Positions 1 to 9,279 of a stretch of 64,000 nucleotides of DNA are shown one piece after another (position 1 is the stretch's first letter; the number at the start of each line of letters is the position of its first letter). This DNA comes from Dyadobacter sp. CECT 9275 (GTDB lineage Bacteria > Bacteroidota > Bacteroidia > Cytophagales > Spirosomataceae). The DNA is taken from NCBI RefSeq assembly GCF_907164905.1, contig NZ_CAJRAF010000002.1, positions 806,001-870,000 of the forward strand, given 5' to 3'. A program made the translations under genes and the position numbers. The notes beneath the pieces are model-generated. The model did no database searches and had not been told where the DNA came from. It worked only from the letters and a program-made list of their open reading frames with translations.

Positions 1-1387
1 AACCCTTTTTGTATATAACCGATGCAGGGATTTTGGTACCATCTTTACTTGCGTAGAACAGTTGCTCCACCTCATAGTCATCAGGATTAAACTGCACCTC
101 GGGCTTGCGGAAAACGCTGCTTTTTTGGGAACGGATGTCATACCGAAAAATCGTGGGAGGATAATTCAGGGAGGTATAGTTGTAAAATACAAAGTGATCA
201 CCCGTTTCTCCGGCAAAACCCGTGGCGGTACCAAGTATGGGTATTTTCACTTCATTCTCCAGTTCGCCCTTCATATTAAACACAAGGGCTTTGGTACTAA
301 CATCCTTAAAGTAAAGTGCAAAAATCTTTCCTCCGGCCGCACCCACTCCCTGCAGCGACTCCGGCTTTTCTGGTAAAAAATCCTGCCAGTTGCCTGTCCT
401 TGCATCGTAGGAAAGTATCTTGCCATTGGTGGCATTTTCATTGGATTCAAATAAAAACCTCTCCCCGGCATTCGTGACATAATTGTATTTAAAACCGGAT
501 ACCTCTGCCTTCACCGGTAAAAACTTGTTTGTACCGCGGCGCAGCAGCCATAAGCCATTCCCCTCCTTTCCCTTCCCGCGATCTCTCACGCTGAGCAATG
601 CAAAATCTTCGTCTTCGGTGGTGGTAATGTTGTGAAAGCGCTGCGGGTTAGCGGGATCAGAAAAGATGAGTTTGTCGTCCTCCTGCCGGGTGCCTAGCGT
701 GTGATAAAACACCTGGTGGTTTTCATTTTTGGCAGCAAGCAAAGAACCTTCGGGTTTCGGATAACGGCTGTAATAAAACCCATTTCCCTGCCACCCCACC
801 GTGGAGAGTTTAACCCATTCTATTTTATCGTCCAGAAACCGAAGTGTATGCATGTTCATGACCTGGTACTCCCACCAGTCAGATCCACCTTTTGAAAAAC
901 CAAATACCGCATGGTCACCCGATTTCGAAAGACTGAAAACTACCAGCTTTGTGGTACCGTCTGCGGAAAGCTGGTTGGGGTCCATGACGGTTTCCACTTT
1001 GCCTGTTTCCTCGTTCTGGCGATACAAAACGGGCTGGTTTTGCATGCCATCGTTTTTATAGAAATAAATAAAGGCCCCCTTTTTGCGCGGAGACAGATAT
1101 TTGGGATAGTTATTTACCCTTTCCAGATCTTTATAAATTTTGTCTTTGAAGGGAATGTTGTCAAGATAATTGTAACTAAGCTCATTCTGGGCTTTGACCC
1201 AAGCCGCCGTTTCAGCCGAACGGTCGTCTTCCAGCCAGCGGTAAGGATCCGCCACTTTCACGCCATGATAATCATCAGTGACATCCACCATTTTGGTAAC
1301 AGGATACTTCGGTATCCCTTGGCCCATGCACCAGCCCCAGGTGATCAAAAAAAGAACAAGTGCCTTTACTATGACTTTCATTTCCAT
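1..1387 (-). CDS. Prolyl oligopeptidase family (S9A) serine peptidase, C-terminus cut by window edge
   Basis: The reverse strand is open from an ATG at 1387 (a second in-frame ATG lies at 1381) to the window edge, about 462 codons. The start encodes a hydrophobic leader (KVIVKALVLFLITWGW), then the typical S9A opening PVTKMVDVTDDYHGVKVADPYRWLED in pieces, and a long propeller region. The visible end reads FYASKDGTKIPASVIYKKG, the usual junction into the alpha/beta hydrolase domain. The Ser-Asp-His catalytic domain lies outside the window, so activity cannot be judged here. The family cleaves short proline-containing peptides; the leader suggests a periplasmic enzyme. It starts 25 bp after the fucosidase stop on the same strand, so it may be the distal gene of the PUL operon, although a peptidase is an unusual member. 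Confidence 0.85.
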   Translation of the reverse strand, partial: MEMKVIVKALVLFLITWGWCMGQGIPKYPVTKMVDVTDDYHGVKVADPYRWLEDDRSAETAAWVKAQNELSYNYLDNIPFKDKIYKDLERVNNYPKYLSPRKKGAFIYFYKNDGMQNQPVLYRQNEETGKVETVMDPNQLSADGTTKLVVFSLSKSGDHAVFGFSKGGSDWWEYQVMNMHTLRFLDDKIEWVKLSTVGWQGNGFYYSRYPKPEGSLLAAKNENHQVFYHTLGTRQEDDKLIFSDPANPQRFHNITTTEDEDFALLSVRDRGKGKEGNGLWLLRRGTNKFLPVKAEVSGFKYNYVTNAGERFLFESNENATNGKILSYDARTGNWQDFLPEKPESLQGVGAAGGKIFALYFKDVSTKALVFNMKGELENEVKIPILGTATGFAGETGDHFVFYNYTSLNYPPTIFRYDIRSQKSSVFRKPEVQFNPDDYEVEQLFYASKDGTKIPASVIYKKG

Positions 1388-1412
1388 ATATTATCTGCTC
1401 AAAAATTGTCAG

Positions 1413-2582
1413 CTAGCCTTTCATTATTTTCCCCACCTTCCGCAGTATCTCGGCGTCTCCTTTATGGATACCTCCACCTGGTAGTGGGCCGGTATTCAGC
1501 AGAAGGTTCATATTCCTGGATTTCGCATCTTTCAATAATTCCAAAACCTCATCCACACCCAGATGCTTGCGTTTTCCATCATTTTCCGGCTCGTATGACC
1601 AGGCACCGCGCTGCATGGTACTGCATGTCTCGTTGTGTTTGTTTTTATGCGCTTCCCATACGCGGTCGGCCAGTATTGCCGCCTTCTCACCGTACAACGT
1701 TTTTACCTTATCCGACAAGGAATGAGCCTTCCTTTCCGGTGCGGCAAAATCCTCGGTACCGGTTGCTCCCTGCTTAAAGGATATCAGAACATGCGGGCTC
1801 AATGAGCGGATATGCTGGTAAATTTCTTCCATCGGGAATATATCCGCGTTGGCGTACAAGCCCATCGCCGGGTCAAACCAGATACCCGCCGGATTGTACT
1901 GCACGATCAGCTCTTTCAGCTGTGCTTTTACATAGGCAATGTATTTCGGAAAGTCTTTCAGCGATTTGTACTTGTATTCCGGCTGTGGCTTGTCGTACTG
2001 CGGCCGGTACATTTCCCAGCCTTCTTTGTTCGAAGCAAAATAAGGATGATGCCAGTCTGCAGCCACGGAATAGTACAGAAACAATCCCAGCCCTTTTTGA
2101 TCACAGGCAGTTCGCAGCTCGCCCACCAGATCGCGTTTTGCGGCGGAATGGACACTGTTATAGTCTGTTTGCGATGATTTGAACAAACAGAAACCATCGT
2201 GATGCTTGGCCGTAATATTGACGTATTTCATGCCGGCATCCTGGGCCAGATCTGTGATATAATCCGCGTTGAAATCCTTTGCGGTAAATTCATTCTTAAG
2301 TTTTACATATTCTGCCACAGGGATTTTCTCCATGTACTGCACCCAGGCGCCACGCCCCCAGATACTGTACAACCCATAATGCATAAAGAGCCCATATCCC
2401 GCCTGGCCAAACCATGCCAATGCCGCCTTTTTAGGATCCTTTTTGTACAGATCACTATATGCAGACAGGTACCCAGGAACAGCCAACGCAGGCAACTCCG
2501 ATGCGGTTAAAATGTGCGGAGCAAAAATCGCCGCACCGCTCATAAGGGAAATCTTTTTTATAAATTCTCTGCGTTCAGACAT
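1413..2582 (-). CDS. GH29 alpha-L-fucosidase with twin-arginine-type leader
   Basis: The 389-residue protein has the GH29 fold signatures: GLFMHYGLYS near residue 65, KHHDGFCL at 127-134 and IWFDPAMG at 234-241, where Asp237 is the expected nucleophile of this retaining family. The enzyme would remove alpha-L-fucose from glycans. The N-terminus SERREFIKK followed by a small hydrophobic stretch resembles a Tat signal, so export in folded form is inferred. It lacks the long C-terminal beta-sandwich of larger GH29 members and ends soon after the LLLNTGPLPGG block, which marks the end of the barrel. It sits between the SGNH hydrolase and the S9 peptidase on the same strand, at the distal end of the PUL. 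Confidence 0.93.
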   Translation of the reverse strand: MSERREFIKKISLMSGAAIFAPHILTASELPALAVPGYLSAYSDLYKKDPKKAALAWFGQAGYGLFMHYGLYSIWGRGAWVQYMEKIPVAEYVKLKNEFTAKDFNADYITDLAQDAGMKYVNITAKHHDGFCLFKSSQTDYNSVHSAAKRDLVGELRTACDQKGLGLFLYYSVAADWHHPYFASNKEGWEMYRPQYDKPQPEYKYKSLKDFPKYIAYVKAQLKELIVQYNPAGIWFDPAMGLYANADIFPMEEIYQHIRSLSPHVLISFKQGATGTEDFAAPERKAHSLSDKVKTLYGEKAAILADRVWEAHKNKHNETCSTMQRGAWSYEPENDGKRKHLGVDEVLELLKDAKSRNMNLLLNTGPLPGGGIHKGDAEILRKVGKIMKG

Positions 2583-2594
2583 TTTTTAAAAATT

Positions 2595-2652
2595 GGGAGT
2601 GGGGAAATAAGGAAAAGGGGAGAAAGGACGAAAGGGAGAAGGGAGGAAGGAA
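2595..2652. repeat. Polypurine tract between the SGNH hydrolase and fucosidase genes
   Basis: On the plus strand 55 of 58 bases are A or G; the pyrimidines are at 2600, 2608 and 2629. On the transcribed (minus) strand this is a polypyrimidine leader directly ahead of the fucosidase start. It has no coding potential that I can recognise. It could form unusual DNA structure or only reflect low-complexity drift. Confidence 0.6.
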
Positions 2653-2686
2653 CATAGTGTTGGTACTTCCATGGCTTCATAGGTTG

Positions 2687-3376
2687 TTATGAACCTTTTG
2701 CCACCTGCTCTTTAATGGCCGCCACCACTTTTCTGGCCAGGGCTTCACTCCCCTCCTTTTTGAAATGAACGTTGTTTGGGAGCTGCATAGCCGACATATC
2801 GGGTAAAATATAGGAATAAAGGTCGTTTACAGGGATTCTGTTTTTCTTCATTATTTTCAGCGCAACCTTATTGTACTCCAGCACATCGGCCGCATTTCGG
2901 TATGGCCCGCTGGGTTTGTCGGGATAAGGTGTGGTGGTGGCCCAGATCAGTTTGGCCCCGGAAGTTTTCAGTTTTTTCACGATCACTTCAAGGTTCTCCT
3001 TATATTCCTTTATGTTGGATTGCTGCGGGTCCTCTGCCTTTTCGCTATTGACGCGGGTGACGGGATCCACATGTTTCAGGTCATGCAAACCAAAATTGAA
3101 ATGGATCACGTCCCAGGGCTCCGTACCGATCCATTTGTCGATCTTCTGAAGGCCAAATTTGGTACCCTGGCAGTTTTCAACCGGATGCTCTACATAGGCT
3201 TCGTCTTTCATCATTTCCTTCACATGCGGAGTGTAACCCACCGAGATGGAATCACCGATGATCAGCACCCTTAACAATTTCCCGGACCGCCTCGTGTGCC
3301 AATCGGGAAACGACAGTACCAAACCGAAAACTCCAGCCTGTTTGATAAATTCTCTTCTTGATGTTTTCATAGTCAT
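2687..3376 (-). CDS. SGNH/GDSL hydrolase, exported
   Basis: This is a 229-residue single-domain SGNH hydrolase. Block I is IIGDSISVG with Ser43 as nucleophile, Block III is HFNFGLHD (Asn94 and Gly96 region), and Block V is LPNNVHF with His204. The usual DxxH aspartate position is Asn201 here. Such enzymes remove O-acetyl or other ester groups from carbohydrates; in this PUL a glycan deacetylase role is the natural inference. The N-terminus TSRREFIKQ plus a hydrophobic stretch looks like a Tat leader. Two ATGs (3376 and 3370) are possible starts. It follows the propeller-cupredoxin gene by 44 bp on the same strand. Confidence 0.85.
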   Translation of the reverse strand: MTMKTSRREFIKQAGVFGLVLSFPDWHTRRSGKLLRVLIIGDSISVGYTPHVKEMMKDEAYVEHPVENCQGTKFGLQKIDKWIGTEPWDVIHFNFGLHDLKHVDPVTRVNSEKAEDPQQSNIKEYKENLEVIVKKLKTSGAKLIWATTTPYPDKPSGPYRNAADVLEYNKVALKIMKKNRIPVNDLYSYILPDMSAMQLPNNVHFKKEGSEALARKVVAAIKEQVAKGS

Positions 3377-3420
3377 TATGATTGATAATATCAGCCTGCT
3401 GTTTTGTGAAACTGTATCTT

Positions 3421-5409
3421 TTACTCAACGATTAATTTCCCTCGCATCACCAGGTAGTGCCCGGGAAAAGTGCATACGAAAGGGTAAACTCCCGGTTTGT
3501 CGGGGGCGTTAAAATAGATTTTCTCAGACGTGTCGGGCTGTAATATGGACGTATGGAAAAGTACCAGATCCGAATCAGGAACATAATGGTAATCCGGGCC
3601 TTTAATTCCGAGATCCAGCGAAAGCTTCCCTACCTTTTCTACTGCATCACCCGGTCTGGTGATCACCAGGTTATGCAGCATGTCGTCGTTGTTGTTGAAA
3701 ATAAGCTCCACTTTGCTTCCCGGTCTGACTTTGAGTTCCGCCACATCAAACTGAAGGCCAGGTTTCGTCCCGATCGTCAGGGTAGCCTCCGGACCGCTTT
3801 TCCATGTATCAGGTATTAAGGTTACTCTTTTTGGATCAGCGTTGATGTCGTATGATTTGGCAACCGGACCATTTTTCGCCACATCCGTCGGCTTGTTCCC
3901 TCCCGGTATATTATTCAAGGTATAATAGCCTCTGTCATGCAGCAGCAGCAAACCCGCAGCTGATTTCACCCCGGAAGCCTTTATCTCATGAATATATCCC
4001 TGGCGCAATCCATGAACAATCAGCCTGGCCGACAGTCCGTCCCTGGATAGTATCACCTGATGCACCATGCACGCCTGCTGATTAATTGCCTTGCTTCCGT
4101 AGGTACTCCAGTAGTGATAAGTAAAACCTGTAACCTCATAGGACCTGGGGTCCGAGGCTGCCGCAGGATTAACGGGTTGCGTAAATTCAATCAGGAAACC
4201 ATCGGGCTGCGCTTTGACGGCCTTCATTTCAAAAGGTATTTTCCCGGTCCACCTCAGACGCTGTAATCCGTAGAGTTCGGGGCCGGTAGAATTCCAGCCA
4301 CGGCTGGTCATTCCCACAAACATGGCGTGGTCCTTTCCCCATTTCATCCGTAAAACCCCGGAAGAAAAACCTTCCCGAAATGGAAAGCAGGCCCCTTGAT
4401 AGGCTCCGTTCACTTTTTCCAGAAACACCCGCATGACCTTACTATGTCCCTGATCCCCCACGAACATCTGTCCTTTAAACGGCCCGAAACCTCCTTTGGT
4501 GGTATCCGTTAAAATATCAGAAGTTGATACCCCCATAAGTCCATGGGGAAACCATACAGCCGGCAGAGTCAGTCCCGGAACTTTTCCAATTTCCTCATGC
4601 ATAGGCTGCTCGGTATCGGGTACATCACCAGGTTTCAATGTCATGGGAGAGCCAGGCTCACCCGACCACTTAAGTCCTGCCGGATTTCCTGCAAAAGTAC
4701 CTTTTTGCAAATGCGTCATCCTGCCTGCACCAACCCAATCGCCCTGGTTTTCTGTGTAAAACATATCTCCCTGAGGAGTCACCGTGAAACCAGCCGGTGA
4801 TCGCAGACCGGTAGCAATGGGCGTCATCTCTCCCTTTGGGGTAATTTCAAGCAGCCAGCCTCTCCATTTGGCCAGGCTCGCCCCGCGTCCGATCCACGAT
4901 AAATTCAAGGTAACCAACAGATTGCCGTTGGGGGCAACATGCGGGCCGTAGGAATATTCATGGTAATTCCCCGACAGCGGCCAGGAATAGACCGCTTTAA
5001 ACTGATCGGCTTCACCATCACCATCGGTATCCAGCACGTTGGTCAGCTCTCCACGCTGTGAAAGAAGGAAACCTTTGTCTGTATACGCCAACCCCAGCGC
5101 TTCATGAAGGCCCGAAGCGAATTTCCTGAATACAGGTTTCTCATTCTTTTTGAAATAAGGATTTTCCAATATCCATACTTCCCCTCTCCTGGTACTGATA
5201 CCGAGCTGGTTCTTTCTGGTAAAGGCCAGTCCGCCTACTTCCAGACTGATGTTTTCAGGAATTTGAATGGTCTCGATCCGATAGTATTTTGATTCCTCGG
5301 CGGTATCGGCCGGGAAACGTGAAGGCCGGGACATGCCTTCATTTGCTGCAAAAAACAACATGGCAAGCAAAAGCCATCCTGTCCGAAATCTGATGTTTTT
5401 GTTTACCAT
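3421..5409 (-). CDS. Secreted beta-propeller (sorbosone-dehydrogenase-like) fused to C-terminal azurin-type cupredoxin
   Basis: The 662-residue protein has a signal peptide (WLLLAMLFFAANEGMS) and then a propeller with repeated strands of the soluble glucose/sorbosone-dehydrogenase and NHL type (VGGLAFTRKNQLGISTRRGEVW, LDTDGDGEAD, TGLRSPAGF, WFPHGLMGVS). The last roughly 110 residues are a type-1 copper domain: MLHNLV (His579), then CTFPGHYLVM giving Cys646, His651 and Met655, the exact azurin ligand spacing. A redox role, with electrons passing from the propeller to copper, is inferred; whether the propeller binds PQQ or calls for another cofactor cannot be seen. Its start overlaps the end of the DUF1080 gene by 7 bp, which implies translational coupling and a joint function. 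Confidence 0.85.
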   Translation of the reverse strand: MVNKNIRFRTGWLLLAMLFFAANEGMSRPSRFPADTAEESKYYRIETIQIPENISLEVGGLAFTRKNQLGISTRRGEVWILENPYFKKNEKPVFRKFASGLHEALGLAYTDKGFLLSQRGELTNVLDTDGDGEADQFKAVYSWPLSGNYHEYSYGPHVAPNGNLLVTLNLSWIGRGASLAKWRGWLLEITPKGEMTPIATGLRSPAGFTVTPQGDMFYTENQGDWVGAGRMTHLQKGTFAGNPAGLKWSGEPGSPMTLKPGDVPDTEQPMHEEIGKVPGLTLPAVWFPHGLMGVSTSDILTDTTKGGFGPFKGQMFVGDQGHSKVMRVFLEKVNGAYQGACFPFREGFSSGVLRMKWGKDHAMFVGMTSRGWNSTGPELYGLQRLRWTGKIPFEMKAVKAQPDGFLIEFTQPVNPAAASDPRSYEVTGFTYHYWSTYGSKAINQQACMVHQVILSRDGLSARLIVHGLRQGYIHEIKASGVKSAAGLLLLHDRGYYTLNNIPGGNKPTDVAKNGPVAKSYDINADPKRVTLIPDTWKSGPEATLTIGTKPGLQFDVAELKVRPGSKVELIFNNNDDMLHNLVITRPGDAVEKVGKLSLDLGIKGPDYHYVPDSDLVLFHTSILQPDTSEKIYFNAPDKPGVYPFVCTFPGHYLVMRGKLIVE

Positions 5410-7229
5410 AGCAATGTATATTGTATTACCTGAGCGCCAGTGCCTTTTACGTGAATTGTGAGTTCCTGATACGCTCCTGAATTTTTTAATACCGGTTTGA
5501 TACTCTCTTGATCGAATGTCAGATAATAATTTTTATCATGCATGGCGTATGATCCATCCGGGAGCTCTTCAATACGAACACCTGATGCTACCCTGAAAGC
5601 GATATCTTTATGGCTGGTCACTGTTATCCGTCGGGTGAGGCTTCTTTCTGTAACCGATGGGATGATTTTATCAGCAACCGCAAGGTCCCGGATAAGGTAA
5701 CTGAATGTTGGTAATCCTTTATTATCAATATTATATTCTAAAAAACGGAAAGCGCTCTCCTTATCATTCTGATCGTGATTCCCGGCAGCGAAATCCAGCT
5801 CATCACCCAGCGTGATCACCGTTCCCAAGGGCGTACCGTTCTGCTGATTTCCCCGGCGGTGCCACATGGAGGTGGTTTCCAAAAAGGCACCATCCCACAT
5901 TTGGAATAAACTTCCGGACGAAAGATCTATAGTAAAACTGGCGGCACCCTGTGTTCCAACGGATAAACAATGGGTCCGTTTATGGCCTGCTTCCTGGATA
6001 AAACTACGCTGTATTACTGATTTTCCACCCATTGGGGCAATCACAATCGGCGTTACCGGCGGCTCAGAGAATACCGACCCTTTTGCATGCAGCGGATGCA
6101 ACGCCATGCCAGGGCCTTCCACGTACAGCGCCAGCCCTTTGCGCCAGCCGATGAGCTTATTGTGAATCAGGGTAAACGGCGCCGGGCCAGCGGTGGTTGT
6201 GTATTTCGCTACCACTTCTTCATCAAAATGATGTACACCATTATTAATGACGATGGTATCTCTGTTGATGATCAGCATGCCGCCGCCTCCGTTTTGAAGC
6301 TTGAACAAATAATCCCCTGACTTCGGAAACTGAAATACCCCTTTGTATTCCAGCAGATTGATCTCCTTTTCTACCGCAGAGAGGTAGGAAATTGAGTCTG
6401 TGGTGTTTTCGTGAAGCGGCACTTGCGAAGCATAGTTCCGGATAGAATCTCCCGTGCTTTTGAATTCTCTCAGCGACAGATTACTGATTTCCAAACCCTT
6501 ACCATCATACAATTTATAGGCAATATCCTTAAAGGCAACCCGCCCATGGTTTCCCTGAATCATAATAGGACCGAGCGGTTTTTCGTCTTTAAAACCCGCC
6601 GATCGGGTAGGTCCGCTGACCTCGAAATTGTCCTGAACCAGAGAACCGTTTAGATATACTTTCAGAAACCGGGCATTGGCTATTTTTCTCCCCTGGCCGT
6701 CAAACCTGGGTGCCTGGAAAATAATTCTCAGGTGCTGCCACAGGCCGGGAGCCTTACTGGCATTGACCATAGGGGCCGAACCTTCATAACCTACATTCCT
6801 TACTGTATCTGTTCGCTGATAAATTCCTCCGATATCTCCATATTTAGGTTTTTCTTTTTTACCCCAGCTATCCTGTAACTGAAGCTCGTACCGGCCTTGA
6901 AAATAAATACCGGAATTGGATTCCTTCGCCATCATGACATCCAGTTCCAGTTCAATATCTCCATGCTCCATGGTGGTGAACAAATGGCCCCGGTTTTGAG
7001 TGTCCGAAATATTGGCAAGTACTCCTTTTCCAGGCATAGCCGCAAGCATCTGCGCTACGTGGCGGTCGGCATAGGCATTACCAACAATCTGCCAGTTGGC
7101 CGTCGTTGGTTTGAAAGCCGACAAATCGTTTAAAGGAAGGGACCGCAAAGGGAGCCTGTCCGCAGGCCCGGCAATACTGTTCATGGCTCCGCAAAGGAGC
7201 AGGATGATCGTTAAAATTTGAAATTTCAT
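5403..7229 (-). CDS. DUF1080 / 3-keto-disaccharide hydrolase-type protein with PA14-like middle domain
   Basis: The 608-residue exported protein has a signal peptide ending near SIAGPADR. Residues of about 30-250 contain the DUF1080 (LamG-like) core, with DIELELDVMMAKESNSGIYFQGRYELQL and GDIGGIYQR as its hallmarks. A middle part of about residues 280-370 (GVFQFPKSGDYLFKLQNGGGGMLIIN) resembles a PA14 carbohydrate-binding sandwich. The C-terminal part (FTIDLSSGSLFQMWDG, then LGTVITLGDELDF) resembles a region found in planctomycete-type large enzymes; I cannot name it with certainty. DUF1080 members include 3-keto-glycoside hydrolases, so a role on sugars oxidised by the coupled propeller-cupredoxin is a reasonable inference. 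It lies 19 bp after the acetylesterase gene. Confidence 0.8.
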   Translation of the reverse strand: MKFQILTIILLLCGAMNSIAGPADRLPLRSLPLNDLSAFKPTTANWQIVGNAYADRHVAQMLAAMPGKGVLANISDTQNRGHLFTTMEHGDIELELDVMMAKESNSGIYFQGRYELQLQDSWGKKEKPKYGDIGGIYQRTDTVRNVGYEGSAPMVNASKAPGLWQHLRIIFQAPRFDGQGRKIANARFLKVYLNGSLVQDNFEVSGPTRSAGFKDEKPLGPIMIQGNHGRVAFKDIAYKLYDGKGLEISNLSLREFKSTGDSIRNYASQVPLHENTTDSISYLSAVEKEINLLEYKGVFQFPKSGDYLFKLQNGGGGMLIINRDTIVINNGVHHFDEEVVAKYTTTAGPAPFTLIHNKLIGWRKGLALYVEGPGMALHPLHAKGSVFSEPPVTPIVIAPMGGKSVIQRSFIQEAGHKRTHCLSVGTQGAASFTIDLSSGSLFQMWDGAFLETTSMWHRRGNQQNGTPLGTVITLGDELDFAAGNHDQNDKESAFRFLEYNIDNKGLPTFSYLIRDLAVADKIIPSVTERSLTRRITVTSHKDIAFRVASGVRIEELPDGSYAMHDKNYYLTFDQESIKPVLKNSGAYQELTIHVKGTGAQVIQYTLLW

Positions 7230-7248
7230 AAAACCCTGGTACGGTAAT

Positions 7249-9231
7249 CTATTTGAAAAGAACCCCTTCGGTAATCCCTTTCCAGGTATCCGTACGGAAA
7301 GGAATAGCCGGGATACCTTCCTTATTGTAAAGGTTTGCTTCTATGTTATCGTCACTCCATCCATAACGTGCAGCAACCGGCTTACTCACCTCGTCACTCC
7401 AAATTATCAGCTTATCCCCGTCAATATGAGCCTGTGCCCAGTAAAATTTCCTGTCATCACCAGCTATTTCGAAACCTTTTACATAACCATATTTGTCAGA
7501 CGACTTCAGTCCGCTTCCGGTACGTTTAAAGCTGAGGGTAATCTTGTTCCCGTTCACCTGCATGGACTCATAGGCCGGGCCACTGTAAACAATATCCTTT
7601 CCATAAACCTGCTTCAACGCACTGAATGCCAGCCGGTGTCCTACGTCCTGTTTATTTTTAGGATGGATATCGGCCGTTTCTCCTATATCATAGATTACCG
7701 CCATGCCAGTATTGGGTACCGTGTTGAGTGTCATGGTCTGTGCCTCCCGTAACTCCGCCCAGGTACTTCCCTTTTCGCTCGTGCCGTTGTTGGCACTCCA
7801 GCTGGCGAGCTGGACAAACAGAAACGGAAAGTCCTCCCCCCACCGCTTACGCCAGTCGCTGATCATTAAAGGGAATGATTTACGGTACTGATACGCCCTT
7901 GGGGCATTGGTTTCGCCCTGGTACCAGATGGTTCCCCGCATCGCATAGGGGATCAGCGGTGCGATCATCGCGTTATATAATATGGTACTGGTAACATTGG
8001 CTCCGGAAAGCTGCTTATTATCCAGTGACGACTCCACCCGGTATTTCCAGCTGCCTGCCAGCGGCAGTTCATAATCATCCCGCGTCAGTTTCATCTGCTC
8101 AGGCTTACCTGTAAATCCGCCGATTGCGCCGAGGTCTTCAATGCGCACCGTAATTACATTTTTACCCGCTTTTAGTAAATCCGCCGGTATGATGTAATTT
8201 CTGCCCTGGGGTACTTTTTTAAGCGATTCCCCTATTTTCACACCATTCACATAGGTTACATCTATGTCGTCAACAGGTCCGAGCATGAGTATCATGCTTT
8301 GGTCGGCCCACTTTGCAGGCAGGTCAATTTCCTTTCTGAACCATACGGCACCGTCCAGCCCGGGAAGAAATTTAAGGTCAAAATATCCAGGCATCTCCAT
8401 GGTTTTCCAGGAAGCATCGTCCAGTGAAAATGAAGGCCAGGTTTTGAGGGTTTCAGCATCCGGGAAGCTCCCTTGTTCACTTATGATCCTGTCGTCAAGT
8501 TGTTTTTTCCGCATCGCGTTGAAAGCTTCCAGTGAGGTAGGCATCGAAGCCACATGCTCTTTGAAATCATCAAGACTTTTCATTGCGTCCAGACTGATCC
8601 AGGATTCCACCTGCGTTCCGCCCCAGGATGAATTAACCAGTCCGACTGGTACATTCAGTTTTTCATGCAGATCCCGCGCAAAAAAATACGCTACGGCAGA
8701 AAAATCGCCCACGGTTTCGGGCGTTGTCAACTGCCATTCGCCTCCGGAGATATCATCCTTGGGAACCAGGCTGCGGTCGTGGGGTACTTTAAAATGCCGG
8801 ATTTGCGGAAAATTGGCTTTACTTTTCTCTTCGGTGGCATTCCTTGACCGATTCACCAACATTTCCATATTAGACTGCCCCGAGCAAATCCATACTTCCC
8901 CAAAAAGCACGTCATCCATGACAACCTTATTCTTCTTTCCCGAAACGGTAATTTGATAAGGCCCGCCCGCATCAACGGGATCTACCCTGAGTAACCACTT
9001 TCCATCCTTGCCTGCTTTGATGGTTTTGGTTTGGATTGCCTTACCGCCGCTGTTGAGTACCAGCATCACTTTTTCGCCAGCATCGGACCACCCCCATACG
9101 GGAGCTGGTTTTTTCTGCTGAATGATCATGTGTGAGCCGAATATTTTTGGCAGCCTGACGTCAGCACGTGCAACACTCACGATGCAGATCAATGCGGCAA
9201 TTAAGCATTTAGGGATACGAATGGTCGTCAT
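7249..9231 (-). CDS. Sialate O-acetylesterase-like (SASA) carbohydrate esterase
   Basis: The 660-residue exported protein matches the SASA architecture. After a signal peptide come a small beta domain (MIIQQKKPAPVWGWSDAGEKV), the catalytic motif EVWICSGQSNMEM with Ser120, a jelly-roll-like insertion (VWFRKEIDLPAKW to GAIGGFTGKPEQM), and the C-terminal catalytic pair region GETADIHPKNKQDVGHRLA. Family members remove O-acetyl groups from sialic acid or other sugars such as xylose units, so the name does not fix the substrate. In this PUL it probably deacetylates the target glycan before fucosidase or sulfatase action. It follows the sulfatase by 48 bp. Confidence 0.92.
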   Translation of the reverse strand: MTTIRIPKCLIAALICIVSVARADVRLPKIFGSHMIIQQKKPAPVWGWSDAGEKVMLVLNSGGKAIQTKTIKAGKDGKWLLRVDPVDAGGPYQITVSGKKNKVVMDDVLFGEVWICSGQSNMEMLVNRSRNATEEKSKANFPQIRHFKVPHDRSLVPKDDISGGEWQLTTPETVGDFSAVAYFFARDLHEKLNVPVGLVNSSWGGTQVESWISLDAMKSLDDFKEHVASMPTSLEAFNAMRKKQLDDRIISEQGSFPDAETLKTWPSFSLDDASWKTMEMPGYFDLKFLPGLDGAVWFRKEIDLPAKWADQSMILMLGPVDDIDVTYVNGVKIGESLKKVPQGRNYIIPADLLKAGKNVITVRIEDLGAIGGFTGKPEQMKLTRDDYELPLAGSWKYRVESSLDNKQLSGANVTSTILYNAMIAPLIPYAMRGTIWYQGETNAPRAYQYRKSFPLMISDWRKRWGEDFPFLFVQLASWSANNGTSEKGSTWAELREAQTMTLNTVPNTGMAVIYDIGETADIHPKNKQDVGHRLAFSALKQVYGKDIVYSGPAYESMQVNGNKITLSFKRTGSGLKSSDKYGYVKGFEIAGDDRKFYWAQAHIDGDKLIIWSDEVSKPVAARYGWSDDNIEANLYNKEGIPAIPFRTDTWKGITEGVLFK

Positions 9232-9279
9232 ATTAAGAAATTGTGGTTGTCCGTAACTATTTATAAGAAGGCCGGTTCT

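Noticed and set aside
911..1777. 288-residue plus-strand open frame
   Set aside because: It is antisense to the S9 peptidase and fucosidase genes, both of which have clear family motifs in the other strand; composition is not protein-like.
8264..8956. 230-residue plus-strand open frame
   Set aside because: Antisense shadow of the SASA esterase; rich in Ser and lacks any motif.
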